In this document: piece by piece, positions 20,701-30,559 of the stretch | Position numbering within the stretch: position 1 is the first letter of the stretch | Layout: every line of letters starts with the position of its first letter | Source: Saposhnikovia divaricata | Lineage: Eukaryota; Streptophyta; Magnoliopsida; Apiales; Apiaceae | NCBI GenBank assembly: GCA_036435485.1 | Contig: CM071597.1 | Span: forward strand, 147,805,647-147,869,646 | Direction: 5' to 3' | DNA length: 64,000 nt | The notes under the pieces: generated by a model | Told to the model about the DNA's origin: nothing | Database searches by the model: none | What the model saw: the letters and a program-made list of their open reading frames with translations, nothing else | Position numbers and translations under genes: made by a program

Positions 20701-21880
20701 TATAATATACATCAGATAGGCTTCTCTCCTCTCCGTTCTTGCACATCATCATGACACGACCCTTACCTTCAATTCTTATAGTTGAACCATCTCCAAAACG
20801 GACTGCACCTGTGACTGTTTCATCCAATTCCGCGAACTTCTCCTTGAAGCCCGTCATGTGGTTACTCGCACCGTTGTCGAGGTACCACACATTGGTCTCG
20901 ATCTTCCCTCCATCCTCCCTTGTTAGCATTGACTTAACTATCTTGCTTTCATCTGTGAGAGTCACCTCCTGTTCCCCTTTGGTACATTTTGCCAACAACA
21001 GAGCTGGTTCGTCATCATTCACTTGTGCCAAATATGCTTCATGTTTAGCTTCTCTGTTTTTCTTTGGCCTCCGACAGTCAATAGCGATGTGTCCCAGATT
21101 GTTGCAGTTGTAACATCTAATTGTGCTTTTGTCACGGCCCCCGCGATTTCTGTAATTTGAGGAGCCCTCCTTGCTTGATCGTTTAATCCATTCATCCCGT
21201 GTGAGCAAGAGTTTTCCTTCAACCTTTTCCCGTTTTATCCATTCATCCTCCGTTAGCAAGAGTTGGCTCTCCTTTGACTCCGTCTTCCCTTTCACCCGTT
21301 CTTCATGTGCTTTTAACGAACCGACGGCCTCCTCCATGGTCATAGTCTCAAGGTCCCCAAATTGCTCTATGGTGGACGTTATGTGTAAGAATTTCGGTGG
21401 GACGGCCCGTAACAGTTTCTTCACTGTGTAAGATTCAGTCATCGTCTCTCCAAGTGCCCTTATGTTTGTAATGACTCCGTTCATTTTCATGTGAAATTCA
21501 TCTATCGATTCATCGTCCTTCATATTCATGGCTTCAAACTCCGATTTCAAAGTTTGTATCTTTGCCTTCCTCACTTTATCTGCGCCTTGATAGAGTGTCC
21601 TAATTGCCTCCCAGGCGTCCTTTGCTGTGTCCTTGTCCGCAATCGACAGCAAGGTTTCTTCTGGGATCCCCTGATAGATCATGGCCAACGCCGCCTTGTC
21701 TATTTTGTCCTCTGCTGGAACCTTGGGATCCGTCCATTCAATGGCGTTCCACACCCCTTGAGCTTTGATGTAAACCTTCATCTTGATAGCCCAGGCAGTG
21801 TAGTTACTCCTAGTGAGCATTGGATAACTCAGACCTAAAGATCCACTCTTCCCCTTGCCATTGTCTTTGCTGGGTTCCAT
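17723..21880 (-). CDS. Copia gag-pol polyprotein, intact
   Basis: 1385 codons without a break. In order: gag (residues 1-250) with a doubled LLLT-DEWIKR segment (208-217 and 224-234); CCHC zinc knuckle CYNCNNLGHIAIDC (256-269); aspartic protease motif DNGAS (335-339; the usual form is DSGA, so one substitution beside the catalytic Asp); GAG-pre-integrase with RLWHVRLGH (463-471); integrase with D530, D593 (RTDRGGEF) and E629 (QNGVVER); reverse transcriptase with KARLVAKGY and YVDDILI (about 1067); RNase H with SSCEAEFMA (about 1275) and ADIMTKAL near the end. The stop is 15 bp from the 3' LTR. The start MEPSKDNGKG lies 35 bp inside the PBS, as in other copia elements. With recent LTRs and an intact frame, this copy may still be able to move. 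Confidence 0.96.
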   Translation of the reverse strand: MEPSKDNGKGKSGSLGLSYPMLTRSNYTAWAIKMKVYIKAQGVWNAIEWTDPKVPAEDKIDKAALAMIYQGIPEETLLSIADKDTAKDAWEAIRTLYQGADKVRKAKIQTLKSEFEAMNMKDDESIDEFHMKMNGVITNIRALGETMTESYTVKKLLRAVPPKFLHITSTIEQFGDLETMTMEEAVGSLKAHEERVKGKTESKESQLLLTEDEWIKREKVEGKLLLTRDEWIKRSSKEGSSNYRNRGGRDKSTIRCYNCNNLGHIAIDCRRPKKNREAKHEAYLAQVNDDEPALLLAKCTKGEQEVTLTDESKIVKSMLTREDGGKIETNVWYLDNGASNHMTGFKEKFAELDETVTGAVRFGDGSTIRIEGKGRVMMMCKNGEERSLSDVYYIPSLCTNIISLGQMSEVGNKVVIKGEYMWIYEDSGRLLMKVKRSPNRLYKILIETGMQKCLMTEEDKVSRLWHVRLGHVNYQAMHLMSKERMVTGMPIISQAKHVCDGCLMTKQARKKFPSKASYEATKGLELIHGDLCGPINPATASGYRYFFLLVDDYSRFMWVYFLKSKDEAFQAFKTFCAQVEKGSEKRIKVFRTDRGGEFCSQQFNGFCEEAGIERHYTTPYTPQQNGVVERRNRTVVEMARSCLREMNLPNKMWGEAVRNAVYILNRVPTRAFSGKTPYESWYERKPSLAHVRVFGCVGYMKINGVAVGKLGDRSKRVINLGKEPGTKGYRLYDPENNRIHVSRDVTFEESKCWPWFEDEEDREAPAQFTIEGVVEEESHEHDETIVGKSESGSQEMTPVHHSPVHHTPEISVENEGSSSQEMTPVNRRPMTRLNSENYDDSTEPRKTRRLEDIYDVTEEIEIDEELLLMGIDEPGCFKQAVKDHNWKKAMVQEMKSIEENETWELTTLPPGQKVIDLKWIFKLKKDADGNVIKHKARLVAKGYVQEKGVDYDEVYAPVTRLETVRLLLALSAKKRWEVHHLDVKTAFLNGDIKEDVYVSQPEGFKKPGKECFVYKLKKALYGLRQAPRAWYAKLNSCLEKLGFLRCPYEAAVYTRTEQGETLIVAVYVDDILITGSSIDMITQFKREMSQQFQMSDMGKLSYYLGIEVEQKGDCIVLKQSGYARKILEKAGMLECNPTTYPMDPKVQMTRDETGEPVDATVYRSLVGGLRYLVHTRPDIAYCVGIVSRYMERPTKIHLEAVKRIMRYVKGSIHFGLVYSEDSRNNVLNGFSDSDLAGVLDDRRSTSGMVFYLNESVITWVSQKQRCVALSSCEAEFMAATAAACQAIWLRNVLSQVTTEFIGPVVLCIDNRSAIDLAKNPMFHGRSKHIDARYHFIRECVERGEVCLKHVSSNEQGADIMTKALAKAKFEDMRMLLGVKDLNKCV

Positions 21881-21915
21881 CTACGGTTGTCCTTTACGAT
21901 CACCAAGACTTCCTC

Positions 21916-21927
21916 GCTCTGATACCA
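21916..21927 (-). other. Primer-binding site (initiator tRNA-Met)
   Basis: On the minus strand TGGTATCAGAGC lies two bases inside the 5' LTR, matching the 3' end of plant initiator tRNA-Met. Confidence 0.93.
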
Positions 21928-21929
21928 AG

Positions 21930-22248
21930 TGTAGACTGCGTATTTATATATATATATAGATATATGTAAATGTCTGTATGATATGAACGAAAGAAACAAA
22001 ACACAGTTTGCTTGTAAAGGCCTGCTTTATTCATTGAATACCAAGAACATAAATAGAAAGAAATAAACTGAATGCCCTACAAATCAGGACATCAACAACC
22101 TACTCAATCTTATCATAACAACCTACACAATCTTCGCTACTATTATTTCTCCTACAGACTCGATACAGCTACTTGACCAAGCCAACTGGAAAACAGCAAA
22201 ACAAGTAAATAAACTAACGGTCATGTTTTGAAATTAGAACATCCAACA
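21930..22248 (-). repeat. Copia 5' LTR (minus orientation)
   Basis: 319 bp. As 5' LTR it should contain the promoter; the (TA)n run on the plus strand lies near its inner edge, so no clear TATA call is made. Followed by target duplication GGTTG. Confidence 0.97.
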
Positions 22249-22253
22249 GGTTG

Positions 22254-23779
22254 AAGATTAAATATGGGTACCAAAAATTGTCATAAAGGCCTTCCTTGGG
22301 TTCCCATTAACACAAAATTTTATCCACATAATTAACAAGGATGGTCAGTCATGAAAGATTAGTATTTTTACAATTGGTTGCCGCAGTATAAAGTGTTTAG
22401 TACTACAAATCTAGAATGAAGATGGAAGATGTAGCTCATATTACCATATATCCTACAGTAACAAAACCAAAACCTAAGACACATTTCATCCAATATTAAT
22501 GTTAAGTATGGCCTCAAAAGAATATACCGTTGAAAATTCACACATAGACATATATACAATATGTTCAAGATCTTAAGTATAGTTAATTCAATTCAAACCT
22601 TTATGATGAACATTACCTATTTTTGGGTGACATGCAATGCACAACAACCCACAAGAACACCAATACTGTTGTCCTTTTCACATTGCTCTGCATAATGAAA
22701 TAGTCAATTTTAAGTATTTCTTGCACAGATCCTTTACTACCTATCCTTTATTCTTTATTCTTATATTTTTTTTTCATTTTTTACAATGGTCTATGTTTCC
22801 CTTTACAAATAATCAATGATCTTTTATCATTTATAATTAATATTGCTTTTATTTTCTTGGAAAACACAATTTTATACTAAAATCACTACAAGACAAACAA
22901 GTTCATACAACACCATTCACACAACAGCTAAAAAAATTCCACTCTCACATCTCTCTCTCCCTAACATCTCACCTCACTCTCACATCTTTCTCTCCCCAAC
23001 ATCTCTCTCGCTGCTCACCTCTCTAGACTCTCTCTCACCATCTCCCACTCTCTTTCGCTGCTCACCTCACCAGCCCTCTCTCTATACTCACTTCCCTATC
23101 TCTATCTAACAAACCATATCCTCCTTGAATAAGAACCCTAGTTTTAGGCCTGAAAAAGATACAAACACTGAATCCTCAAATTATTTTTCAATTAGGCAAA
23201 ATCGAAGCTTAATTGGCTCGATTGGACGGTTGGTTGTGTCCTTAACTTCACCTCCTTAACTCCAAACTTCTTTTCTTATATGTAAATATTTTTATTTTGC
23301 AGGTGATTTTACGGCTTTACATTTGGAGCTTTCATTTTAGGGCTTCTGATTTTGAGATTTTGTTAAGGTAATTCATCTCTAACTATCAGAGTTCCAATCT
23401 TTGGATTTGTATTTTAACTGATTAGGGTTTCAATTTGGGTTTTGGGTATTTGATATTGTGTTATATTTAATTGATTTGTTTTGGGTATATTTTGTTGGGA
23501 GGAGCTCTGTAAGAAAGCTCACAAAATCGAAGGCGATCTTTACGTAAAACTCTGTAAGGAACCTCGCAAATATCCTTCTTCTCTTCATAATACATTAAGA
23601 AAATCTATGAGGTGTTGAATTCATATGACGTTCTTTTAATTTTTCACCTTTTCTCCTTTTTTTTACATTGAGAAAATTTATGAGGTTCATATAATCACCT
23701 TTTTTGCTGGATTCTTTTAATTTTTCTCTTCTTTTCTCTTCTCCTTGGAATAAATTTATAGGTTCCAAAATATGAACTA
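22254..23779. other. Non-coding CACTA-2 interior with CT-rich leader
   Basis: 22936-23110 is a CT-rich stretch with repeated CTCACATCTCTCTCTCC and CTCACCTCTC segments, followed by AAGAACCCTAG. This looks like a plus-strand 5' leader. 23280-23360 contains a possible intron end (TTTTGCAG) and short exon. Nothing else recognisable. This part is missing from copy B. Confidence 0.45.
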
Positions 23780-24730
23780 CTAAGGCCCGGTTCTGTTACA
23801 CCTATGGCCATACCAAAAGGCTTCCTTTATCATGTCGACTTCACAGCTAAGAACACTGATGTTACTGATGCTCCATAAGAGAGATTTTTCATAATGCCCC
23901 AAATGGTACTTACCCTTCTTGTAAAAATGGAAGATTCATGTAATCACAAAATGCCATGCTTCACTCCCCTGCCCTCAAATGCCCCAAATGGTACTTACCC
24001 TTCTATACATACACACACATATATATATATCGATGATATATCACACTTGTATTAATGTATAAAAGTTCTCTGTTTTTGTAAGTTTATTGAAACCCCAAAT
24101 TAGGTTTGTGTGTTTGAATGTGTTGGTTCATGTAGAAATAGATTATTTTGAGTTTAGACTATAGTGGGTAATCTTCATTTTTTTAAAATATTGAGAAATT
24201 TTACTTGTTTATTTTCTAGTGTAATGATACATACTACTGGTTTATGAAACTTGTTTTGCAGTATGGAGTTGTTTAATGGGCCTGTTTTACTTCCATGTGA
24301 TCATTTTAGTTGCAAGTACTTAAAAGTATTCTTGATTTTATCAATTTTATATCTAGTTTTTTGTTATTTTTGCTTTGTAAACTGGGTTTTTTGTTTGAAT
24401 GTGAGCAGATCATGCATTAATGATCAGACCAATAATTGTACCAAATGTCCTGCTTCCAATAGACAATATGTTGATCAAGGTATGGGAAATTAAGTACTTG
24501 GTTACGATTTTACTTTGTGTCGTTATTTATGTTCTGTGAATTTTGAATTCATTTTTGCTTTGTACTTGGTTGGTTTCAGTTATTAAATTACATATAGCAG
24601 TGTTAAAGAAATACACTCCGGGGCATTGGATCCAAATGAAATTGGGATTTCTGGTAAAGATTTTTACAGGTATAATGGTTCACTATGTAAACCAAGAAAT
24701 TGCATATGTAAAATTCTCTACATAGGAGGT
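23780..24730 (+). other. Unrecognised exon-like fragments in CACTA-2
   Basis: Three weak plus-strand pieces: at about 23790-23870 a frame PMAIPKGFLYHVDFTAKNTD; at about 24408-24480 HALMIRPIIVPNVLLPIDNM before GGTATGG; at about 24590-24715 SVKEIHSGALDPNEIGISGK and NGSLCKPRNC. The last two recur in copy B (43430-43730) with few changes. No family recognised; probably gene fragments. Confidence 0.3.
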
Positions 24731-25511
24731 AGTTTACGTAGTGAAACATAGAGTACTCAAATTTGTGCTCCATTTAAAAGTAATCCATAGAACTTTTGCT
24801 AAACCTCTTTTATTTTTCTTTTCGGGTGATATGACATGCCAGACATAACATATCATATCGATTTCCTAGGCCTGGCATAGTGTTTTCAGTCCATTTACTA
24901 AGTCAATTTGTTCAAGCACCAAGAATAAAGCGCTTGGCTTATTTTTTAAGGGATTAAAGATACTTACGCACTGCTGGTTTTTGGGAGTTATTCTTTCCTT
25001 CTAATAACTTTCCGATTAAAGGATTTTGTGGAAGTGTAGGTCAGTTACAAGGTATTATCTTAAAATTGTTCCTGCATAGATACAGTGGTATAATAGGGAA
25101 AGCTCCACATTTAAGGACTTCAAATGATCATTGATGAAAGCGGCGGACGAGAGCATGATCTAATTGTTGCTATTCTCCTTCCTCGGCAATTAGAGATAGT
25201 TCTTGCTTCCCTATGTAAATAGAATTTATATAAAATTTTATAATTTATTATTCAAGTTTTATGCTCCTTTATGTATATTTGTTGGGTTGTGTAAGACTCA
25301 TTTTTGATATATATAAACCATTGTGTGTGAAATTGAAACACAATACAAGAGCAAAAAAAAAATGGTTGTACTAAGGTAAAAAAATGACACCATATTCAAT
25401 GGTTTATAAATATTGTGTTCTAGCGCATCCAACAACAATTTAAATATAAAAAGCACTTGTTTGTAGATGGCAAAAATGATAGTTTAAATTAAAAAAACTA
25501 TTGTGTATACT
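24731..25511. other. CACTA-2 right subterminal zone, outer part
   Basis: No gene. From about 25310 the AACCATTGTGTG and AAACTATTGTG motifs of the right subterminal array begin. The array is split by CACTA-3 and resumes at 28762. Confidence 0.55.
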
Positions 25512-25745
25512 CACTACTAGAAAAAGTAGAATAGACATCGTCCCTTTAACATCGGTTCATGATGTCCCCAATGTAAAAACGGTCAATAACAACGGTCAGA
25601 AAATAACTGATGTCTTTAATATATTATAAAATCACATTACCAGCCAACCGATGTCATTGATATCAATGACATCGGTCAGGAAAACAACTGATGTCTTTGA
25701 TATATTATTACATCGGTCAAAATAAAACCGATGTCTAAAGTAGGT
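25512..25745. repeat. CACTA-3 left subterminal repeats
   Basis: Repeated ACATCGGT and ACTGATGTC/ACCGATGTC motifs in both orientations after the TIR. Confidence 0.8.
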
Positions 25746-26100
25746 TTTAAAAATTTTGCTATCCGCGCCCACACAATTATCTTTCCCCGCTGCCCAAATA
25801 ATTTCCCCCCATCATTCAGACAATATTCCCCCCTTAGAAAATTTTTAGTTCCCCCCATTTTTTTGAGCCAATATTCACCTCACCCAACACAAAAAACATA
25901 AAAATAAAAACAAAAACAAAAAAAACTCTAAGCTCTCTCTCGACCTCAGCTCTCTCGCGACCTCACCTCTCTTTCACTTTCATATACACAGACCGGAACC
26001 GAAACCCTAATTCATTCTTTCACTTTCTCTCTTTCACTTTCTCTTTCTCTCGCTCTTACATTCTCAACCGAAAACCCCCAATTTTATAACCCTAATTTGT
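25745..26100 (+). promoter_or_regulatory. C-run and CT-rich leader-like block in CACTA-3
   Basis: C-runs (TTTCCCCCCATC, AATATTCCCCCC, TTCCCCCCATTT) are followed by CT-rich DNA (CTCTCTCTCGACC) and an AAACCCTAATT leader, then the cargo exons. Same order as the blocks at 5150-5450 and 13660-14300 on the other strand. Confidence 0.45.
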
Positions 26101-26423
26101 CATCGATTTGACCAATTGAGTACACTTGTTCAATTAACTGCTGGAATCCATTTGTTCACTGCTAAAAAGATTGAATCGGTAAGTGAGTAAACTTGGTGAA
26201 TCCATTTTAAAGTTAAGTTTTGAGTATTAAGAATTATGATGTTTACAATGCTTTTTTTTCCTTCTAGAAATTGATCGGGCTGTCTTATTTTTGTTAGGGC
26301 ATAGAAGAAGGATGAAGGGTGAGTAGTTTATATGTATTCATGTTTCAGTTTATAGATTGTCTATATTGTACATGTTTGTTTATATTTAGTATTTGAGACG
26401 ATAAAAGGGGTTTGTGGTTTCAG

Positions 26424-26690
26424 GTCATGCGAATTGTTTTATTACTTGAAAGGTGGGCAAGTTGATTACACGGGAGGAACACAGTAAAGCTTGTGGACAT
26501 CCCCAATTTGGTCGGATTAATGAAAAAGTTTATTTTTTGTTATTTACCTGATTTTTTGTTTAAAGTGACCTAAGTTTATATTGTAATAATATATTATTTA
26601 CTTGGATTTTTGAGAATATGTGATTGGAATGCAGGGCACAATCTTGAGTGGGATGGAGATCACCTAATTCATTTTCTTATGCCTGTTTTG
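26424..26690 (+). pseudogene. Captured lipase/serine-esterase (alpha/beta-hydrolase) fragment
   Basis: After a TTTCAG acceptor the exon encodes YYLKGGQVDY, then, after a one- or two-base frame change, EEHSKACGHPQFGRI. The next exon (from 26635, after GCAG) encodes GHNLEWDGDHLIHF. These blocks match the plant family of lipase-like alpha/beta hydrolases with YYLKGG.VDYGEEHS.ACGH and PEWDEDHPIHFVGHS, where the serine nucleophile follows. Here the sequence ends HFLMP, so the GHS nucleophile elbow is lost. A broken, truncated passenger. Family identity is from recall of conserved motifs. Confidence 0.65.
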
Positions 26691-27547
26691 GTTGGTACAT
26701 ATGTTCTCTGTACATTTTCTTATATATTATGGTTTTGTGAAGTTTGTTAGTCTTTGTATCTTAATCTCTCTAACTTCTATGTTCTAGAATTCTGGTTATA
26801 TGATCTCTCTAATTTATACCATGTTTATATACTCTATGTTTATGTTTATATAAAATGTCATGGAAGCTATTTAGCCAAAAAAATAAAAGTGTCATGGAAG
26901 TTCATAAAATTGTGCTACTTAAGTGTATGAATTTTCAGGTTGATTGGACATATTTAATTTACATTTGTATTCTTTTGCATCTATTTGTATTACATTCATT
27001 ACACATGTAGACCATTAAATATTTAGATGATAGGCTGTGAACCCCAAACTGGATGGCTAATTTCAAAAAATCCTCAGGTTGCAAATCCTCAGGATATCCT
27101 TAGAACTGTGAATCTATGATTTCCCAAATGTCTGTGTACTTGAGTTGGTAAACATTGTTAGGGTTCATGCCACTTGTTCATATCATAGACTCAAATAGAG
27201 ACACTTTTTTATGTTATAAGTCCGGATGGCAGTGCTGTGACATTAGCAAAATTACTACTACGAGTTATGATGTTCCTAGCATGCCAGCTTGTAGCCTACT
27301 TTTCTACGCCCACCCCCTAACTAAATTGTTGTATAGGTTGCAACACATGCTGATAAGAAGTCTAATACTCTAAACTTTATTGCTAAGTATAACTTCGGTC
27401 ACTAATAGTTTAACCTAGGCACATCCCTGTCCGATTAATCATTGATAGCTTCTTGCAATATCGTACAAACATGAGTATTATGATGTTGAACGGTGTCACC
27501 TTGTCATCTCTGCTAATAATGATAGTATAATTGTTTTTTTACTGCAG

Positions 27548-28102
27548 TAAAAATTGATGAATCTGAAAAGCTACGACCAGAAGAATTGAATCAGAAAAAT
27601 ATTGAGGCTTTAGTTGGAGAAAATAACTTGGTGAGCATTTCATCATTCATACATCTTTGCAATTCAAACAAGTACACGTTTTGATGCTTGCCTGTAAAAA
27701 ATGAATCTGCTAAATCACATTATAGTAGCTATAACACGCAGGCCTATAGAATTCTTTGTTATAATCACGTTTTATATTTGCGATTACTATTAAATTTTAT
27801 ATTTACAGGGGTGTTGGCAAAGCTTCATCAGAGACTAGATTATACTTCTGTGCTGCACAGTCGTATATGTTAAGTGTATCTTCGGAGTCGGGTGAAGAAG
27901 TAGCAAATAAGTCTACGGATATATTATATGAAGACGTACTCCTGCATTCATATTATAGGTATTTTTGTTGTTTGTTTATAGTTTGCTAATTAAGTAGTCA
28001 CATTTGGATACTATGGTACTCACAGTGATCTTGTTTTTCAGGTCTTGATTATGTTCGACAACGTCATTGGCACTCACCTTCCGAGCACAAGGCCAAGATA
28101 TA
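27548..28102 (+). other. Unrecognised captured exons in CACTA-3
   Basis: Exon 27548-27630 (after CTGCAG, before GTGAGC) encodes KIDESEKLRPEELNQKNIEA and LVGENNL. A frame from 27808 encodes GVGKASSETRLYFCAAQSYM and continues open to SESGEEVANKSTDILYEDVL. The last piece near 28040-28100 ends LDYVRQRHWHSPSEHKAKI and stop. The borders look like genuine splice sites. I do not recognise the gene. Confidence 0.4.
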
Positions 28103-28319
28103 GGTTGGTTTAATTAGGTTGTTTTAACTATGGTAGTTACAGTGGTATAGTTTGTTTTTACATGGAGTAGTATGTCAATTATGTTTTTGGTTTGGAAGAG
28201 GCATTTTGACTTGAAATGTAGCTAGTTTGTTAGTTTTGCGGATAGTCATTGATGTATATACTGAATTTTTTTGTTAAAGATAATGATTTTTTTGTTATTT
28301 TTATAAGTATTTGAGTTTT

Positions 28320-28761
28320 GGATTGACATCATTCTTTTTAGTATGATACAGTAACATCATTAACACCAAACAAACTGATGTAATTTAAGCACAATGGTGT
28401 CACATTGTTGATGCTTTTAACATCGGTGACTAACTGATGTTAATATGTATGAAACACATCGATTATATTACAAAAAACGATGTCTAAAGTACTCTTTGAC
28501 ATCGGTTAGTTTCCAGTAACCGATGTTACACATAGTATTTAACATCAGTCAGGTTCCTGTAAACGATGTGATAGATACTCTTTGACATCGGTTTAAAACC
28601 GATGTCAAAAGGATGTGAACGATGTGATAGATACTCTTCGACATCGGTTTAAAACCGATGTGAAAGGGGTTGGACCTTTCTCTACACCCACAAAGACATC
28701 GGTTGCAAAATGGTCAGACATCGGTTTTTAACCGATGTTTATTGACCTGTTTCTAGTAGTG
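28320..28761. repeat. CACTA-3 right subterminal repeats
   Basis: GACATCGGTTTAAAACCGATG hairpins and related motifs occur about every 40-60 bp, ending in the inverted TIR. Confidence 0.85.
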
Positions 28762-29185
28762 ACTTCCAAACAACAATGGATAAATTCCACAATAATGTTG
28801 GGTGATTACCTTTCAGACAAGTATTTATTTAATTAAAACTATTGTGTATAATTCCAAACAACAATGGACAAATTCTACCAGAATGTTACGTGATTTACAT
28901 TTAGACAAGTATGTATTCAATTAAAACTATTGTGTAGCATCTAAACAACAATGGTTTCTAAATCGAGTGTTGTTGTTTTTGGCTATTACACAACGGCGTC
29001 TAGAGATGAAATGGTTGTCTCTCACTCTTTTAACAAGTATTTTGAACCGCTGTGTTCCTTCCTTCTAGCAACGGGTGTAAAACCATTGTCTGATTTCAAT
29101 CAGACCACTACCCGATAGACCATGAAAAATTTATAGGTTAGGCAATGGTGAAAATCTATTGCATGATCTTGTTTTTCTTGTAGTG
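28762..29185. repeat. CACTA-2 right subterminal zone and terminus
   Basis: AACAACAATGG and AAACTATTGTG motifs repeat, then CTTGTTTTTCTTGTAGTG ends the element. Copy B equivalent: 44490-44912. Confidence 0.65.
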
Positions 29186-30520
29186 AATATATATTAACTT
29201 GCAGAATGAGAATAACTTTGGGATGGACTGAGTAATAGATTCCATATACAAAAAATTGAGCCAAAGTTCAACAAATACAACCTGCTATACAGGGGATTAT
29301 ATTTAAGAAATCATATCTCATGTCCTCCCAAATAAAACTCAAGCTATCAATAGTTCATAAAATAGGTGTGGAGCTACACACCCAGAAAATTCATTGCATC
29401 ATCAAATGGCATGTTTTGTTCATCTTGCAGGCATGTTTTGTTCATCTTGGCGGCGCCAGCGGCGCCAGTGATAAGTAAAAGTGTTCTTGCACAGATTCTG
29501 GCAAGCAGGCGCCATCTGCAAAAGAACAAGGTTTCTTCAAAATTACAAGGTAAAATTACAGTCTCTCAAAAGTTAGAAAGCAAATTTTAAATGTATATAG
29601 CCAAATTAATTTACCTAATACAATAAAGTTTGCATGACACCGTTGAAAAGATTGAATAGTGTACATATTTATAGAAGATAACTGAAATGCTACATCATAG
29701 AGGTGTTTGTATTTGTGTAGAGTATATATTTGAAGTCATTTCATACGTATCCCTAAACTAATGTATGATATTATTTTCAGCCAACGGATCGATGTGTTCT
29801 TATTTTGGTTTGATACAATATCAATTCGCATCTTCACGAAATTTAAAGTACCTATAATGTGCATTTACGTAAAAAGGTTTTTAGCAATTTTAAGCACCTA
29901 ATGCCATAAACCATGATTATCTACAAACCTACTATTCTTAGGTGTTAGATAGCTTAGAGACAGGACCATGCATCTAACATACAACCAGTCAAAAGACACT
30001 CCAAATTATTAATGTATATATATATCACAAATAAAAAAAATATCTCCACTACACAACAAATTACATGTCCAAACTTGTCACTTCATTAATACATGTGACA
30101 ATATTTCATGATAGATTTGGAGGCGATTATTTCACATTTGGCTTAGATGGTTATTGTGTAGGCGGGAAAGAAGTTGATAAGAAATCTCAAGGGTTTTCTA
30201 TGAAACAAGTGTATATATGCCACATATCTTTGCCATTGTAACAATATAAATGTTCACATTGCAATACATTTTAACAAAAATCACAAACTTATAGCATATT
30301 TGGACCAAAAAACTCCAATTTTACAAATATCTAGGATGTATTTCTTTTAGTATTAGTAGAATTAGCCACTTAAAGTCCCTAAAAGTATCATGAAGTTCCA
30401 TTTGAATACTTGTAATTTAACTCCAATAGATTGTATTGTCTTTTACTATATACTATGCTCATACATACCATAAAAATTTTTGTTGTAGTGTTAATCATAA
30501 AGTGTAATTGCCTCTCTACA

Positions 30521-30559
<39 letters not shown>

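Larger units (their letters stand above)
17387..22248 (-). mobile_element. Complete Ty1-copia retrotransposon
   Basis: A full-length element of 4862 bp on the minus strand, flanked by the 5-bp duplication GGTTG (17382-17386 and 22249-22253). The LTRs begin TG and end CA. A primer-binding site matching initiator tRNA-Met and a polypurine tract lie in the expected places. One undamaged frame covers gag to RNase H. The two LTRs differ by one substitution and one TA dinucleotide, so insertion is recent. It sits inside CACTA-2; the corresponding segment is absent from copy B, but through a larger deletion, so copy B is not a clean empty site. Confidence 0.97.
25512..28761 (+). mobile_element. CACTA-3, Pack-type CACTA nested in CACTA-2
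   Basis: The ends CACTACTAGAAAAAGTAGAA and TTTCTAGTAGTG are inverted, with target duplication ACT (25509-25511 and 28762-28764). Copy B has the unoccupied site (44489-44493, TTACTTCC) with a single ACT, so the 3250-bp insertion is seen directly. Subterminal zones are rich in GACATCGGTT / AACCGATGT. No transposase; captured plus-strand gene fragments lie inside. Confidence 0.95.
8338..29185 (-). mobile_element. CACTA-2, large nested CACTA element (copy A)
   Basis: The left end CACTACAAGGATTTTTGG at 8338 and the right end CTTGTTTTTCTTGTAGTG at 29185 share the inverted terminus CACTACAAG. Both subterminal zones carry ACAATGGTTTT / AACCATTGTG motifs (for example 8500, 8620, 8710, 8850, 9110; and 25320, 28930, 29090). 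The flanking triplets AAA and AAT do not match exactly, so the outer pairing is less secure than for CACTA-1. The interior has a minus-strand transposase-like/Ulp1 gene, a 177-bp array, a retroelement tail, a complete copia and CACTA-3. Copy B (37680-44912) keeps the same right end but lacks the left end. Confidence 0.6.
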
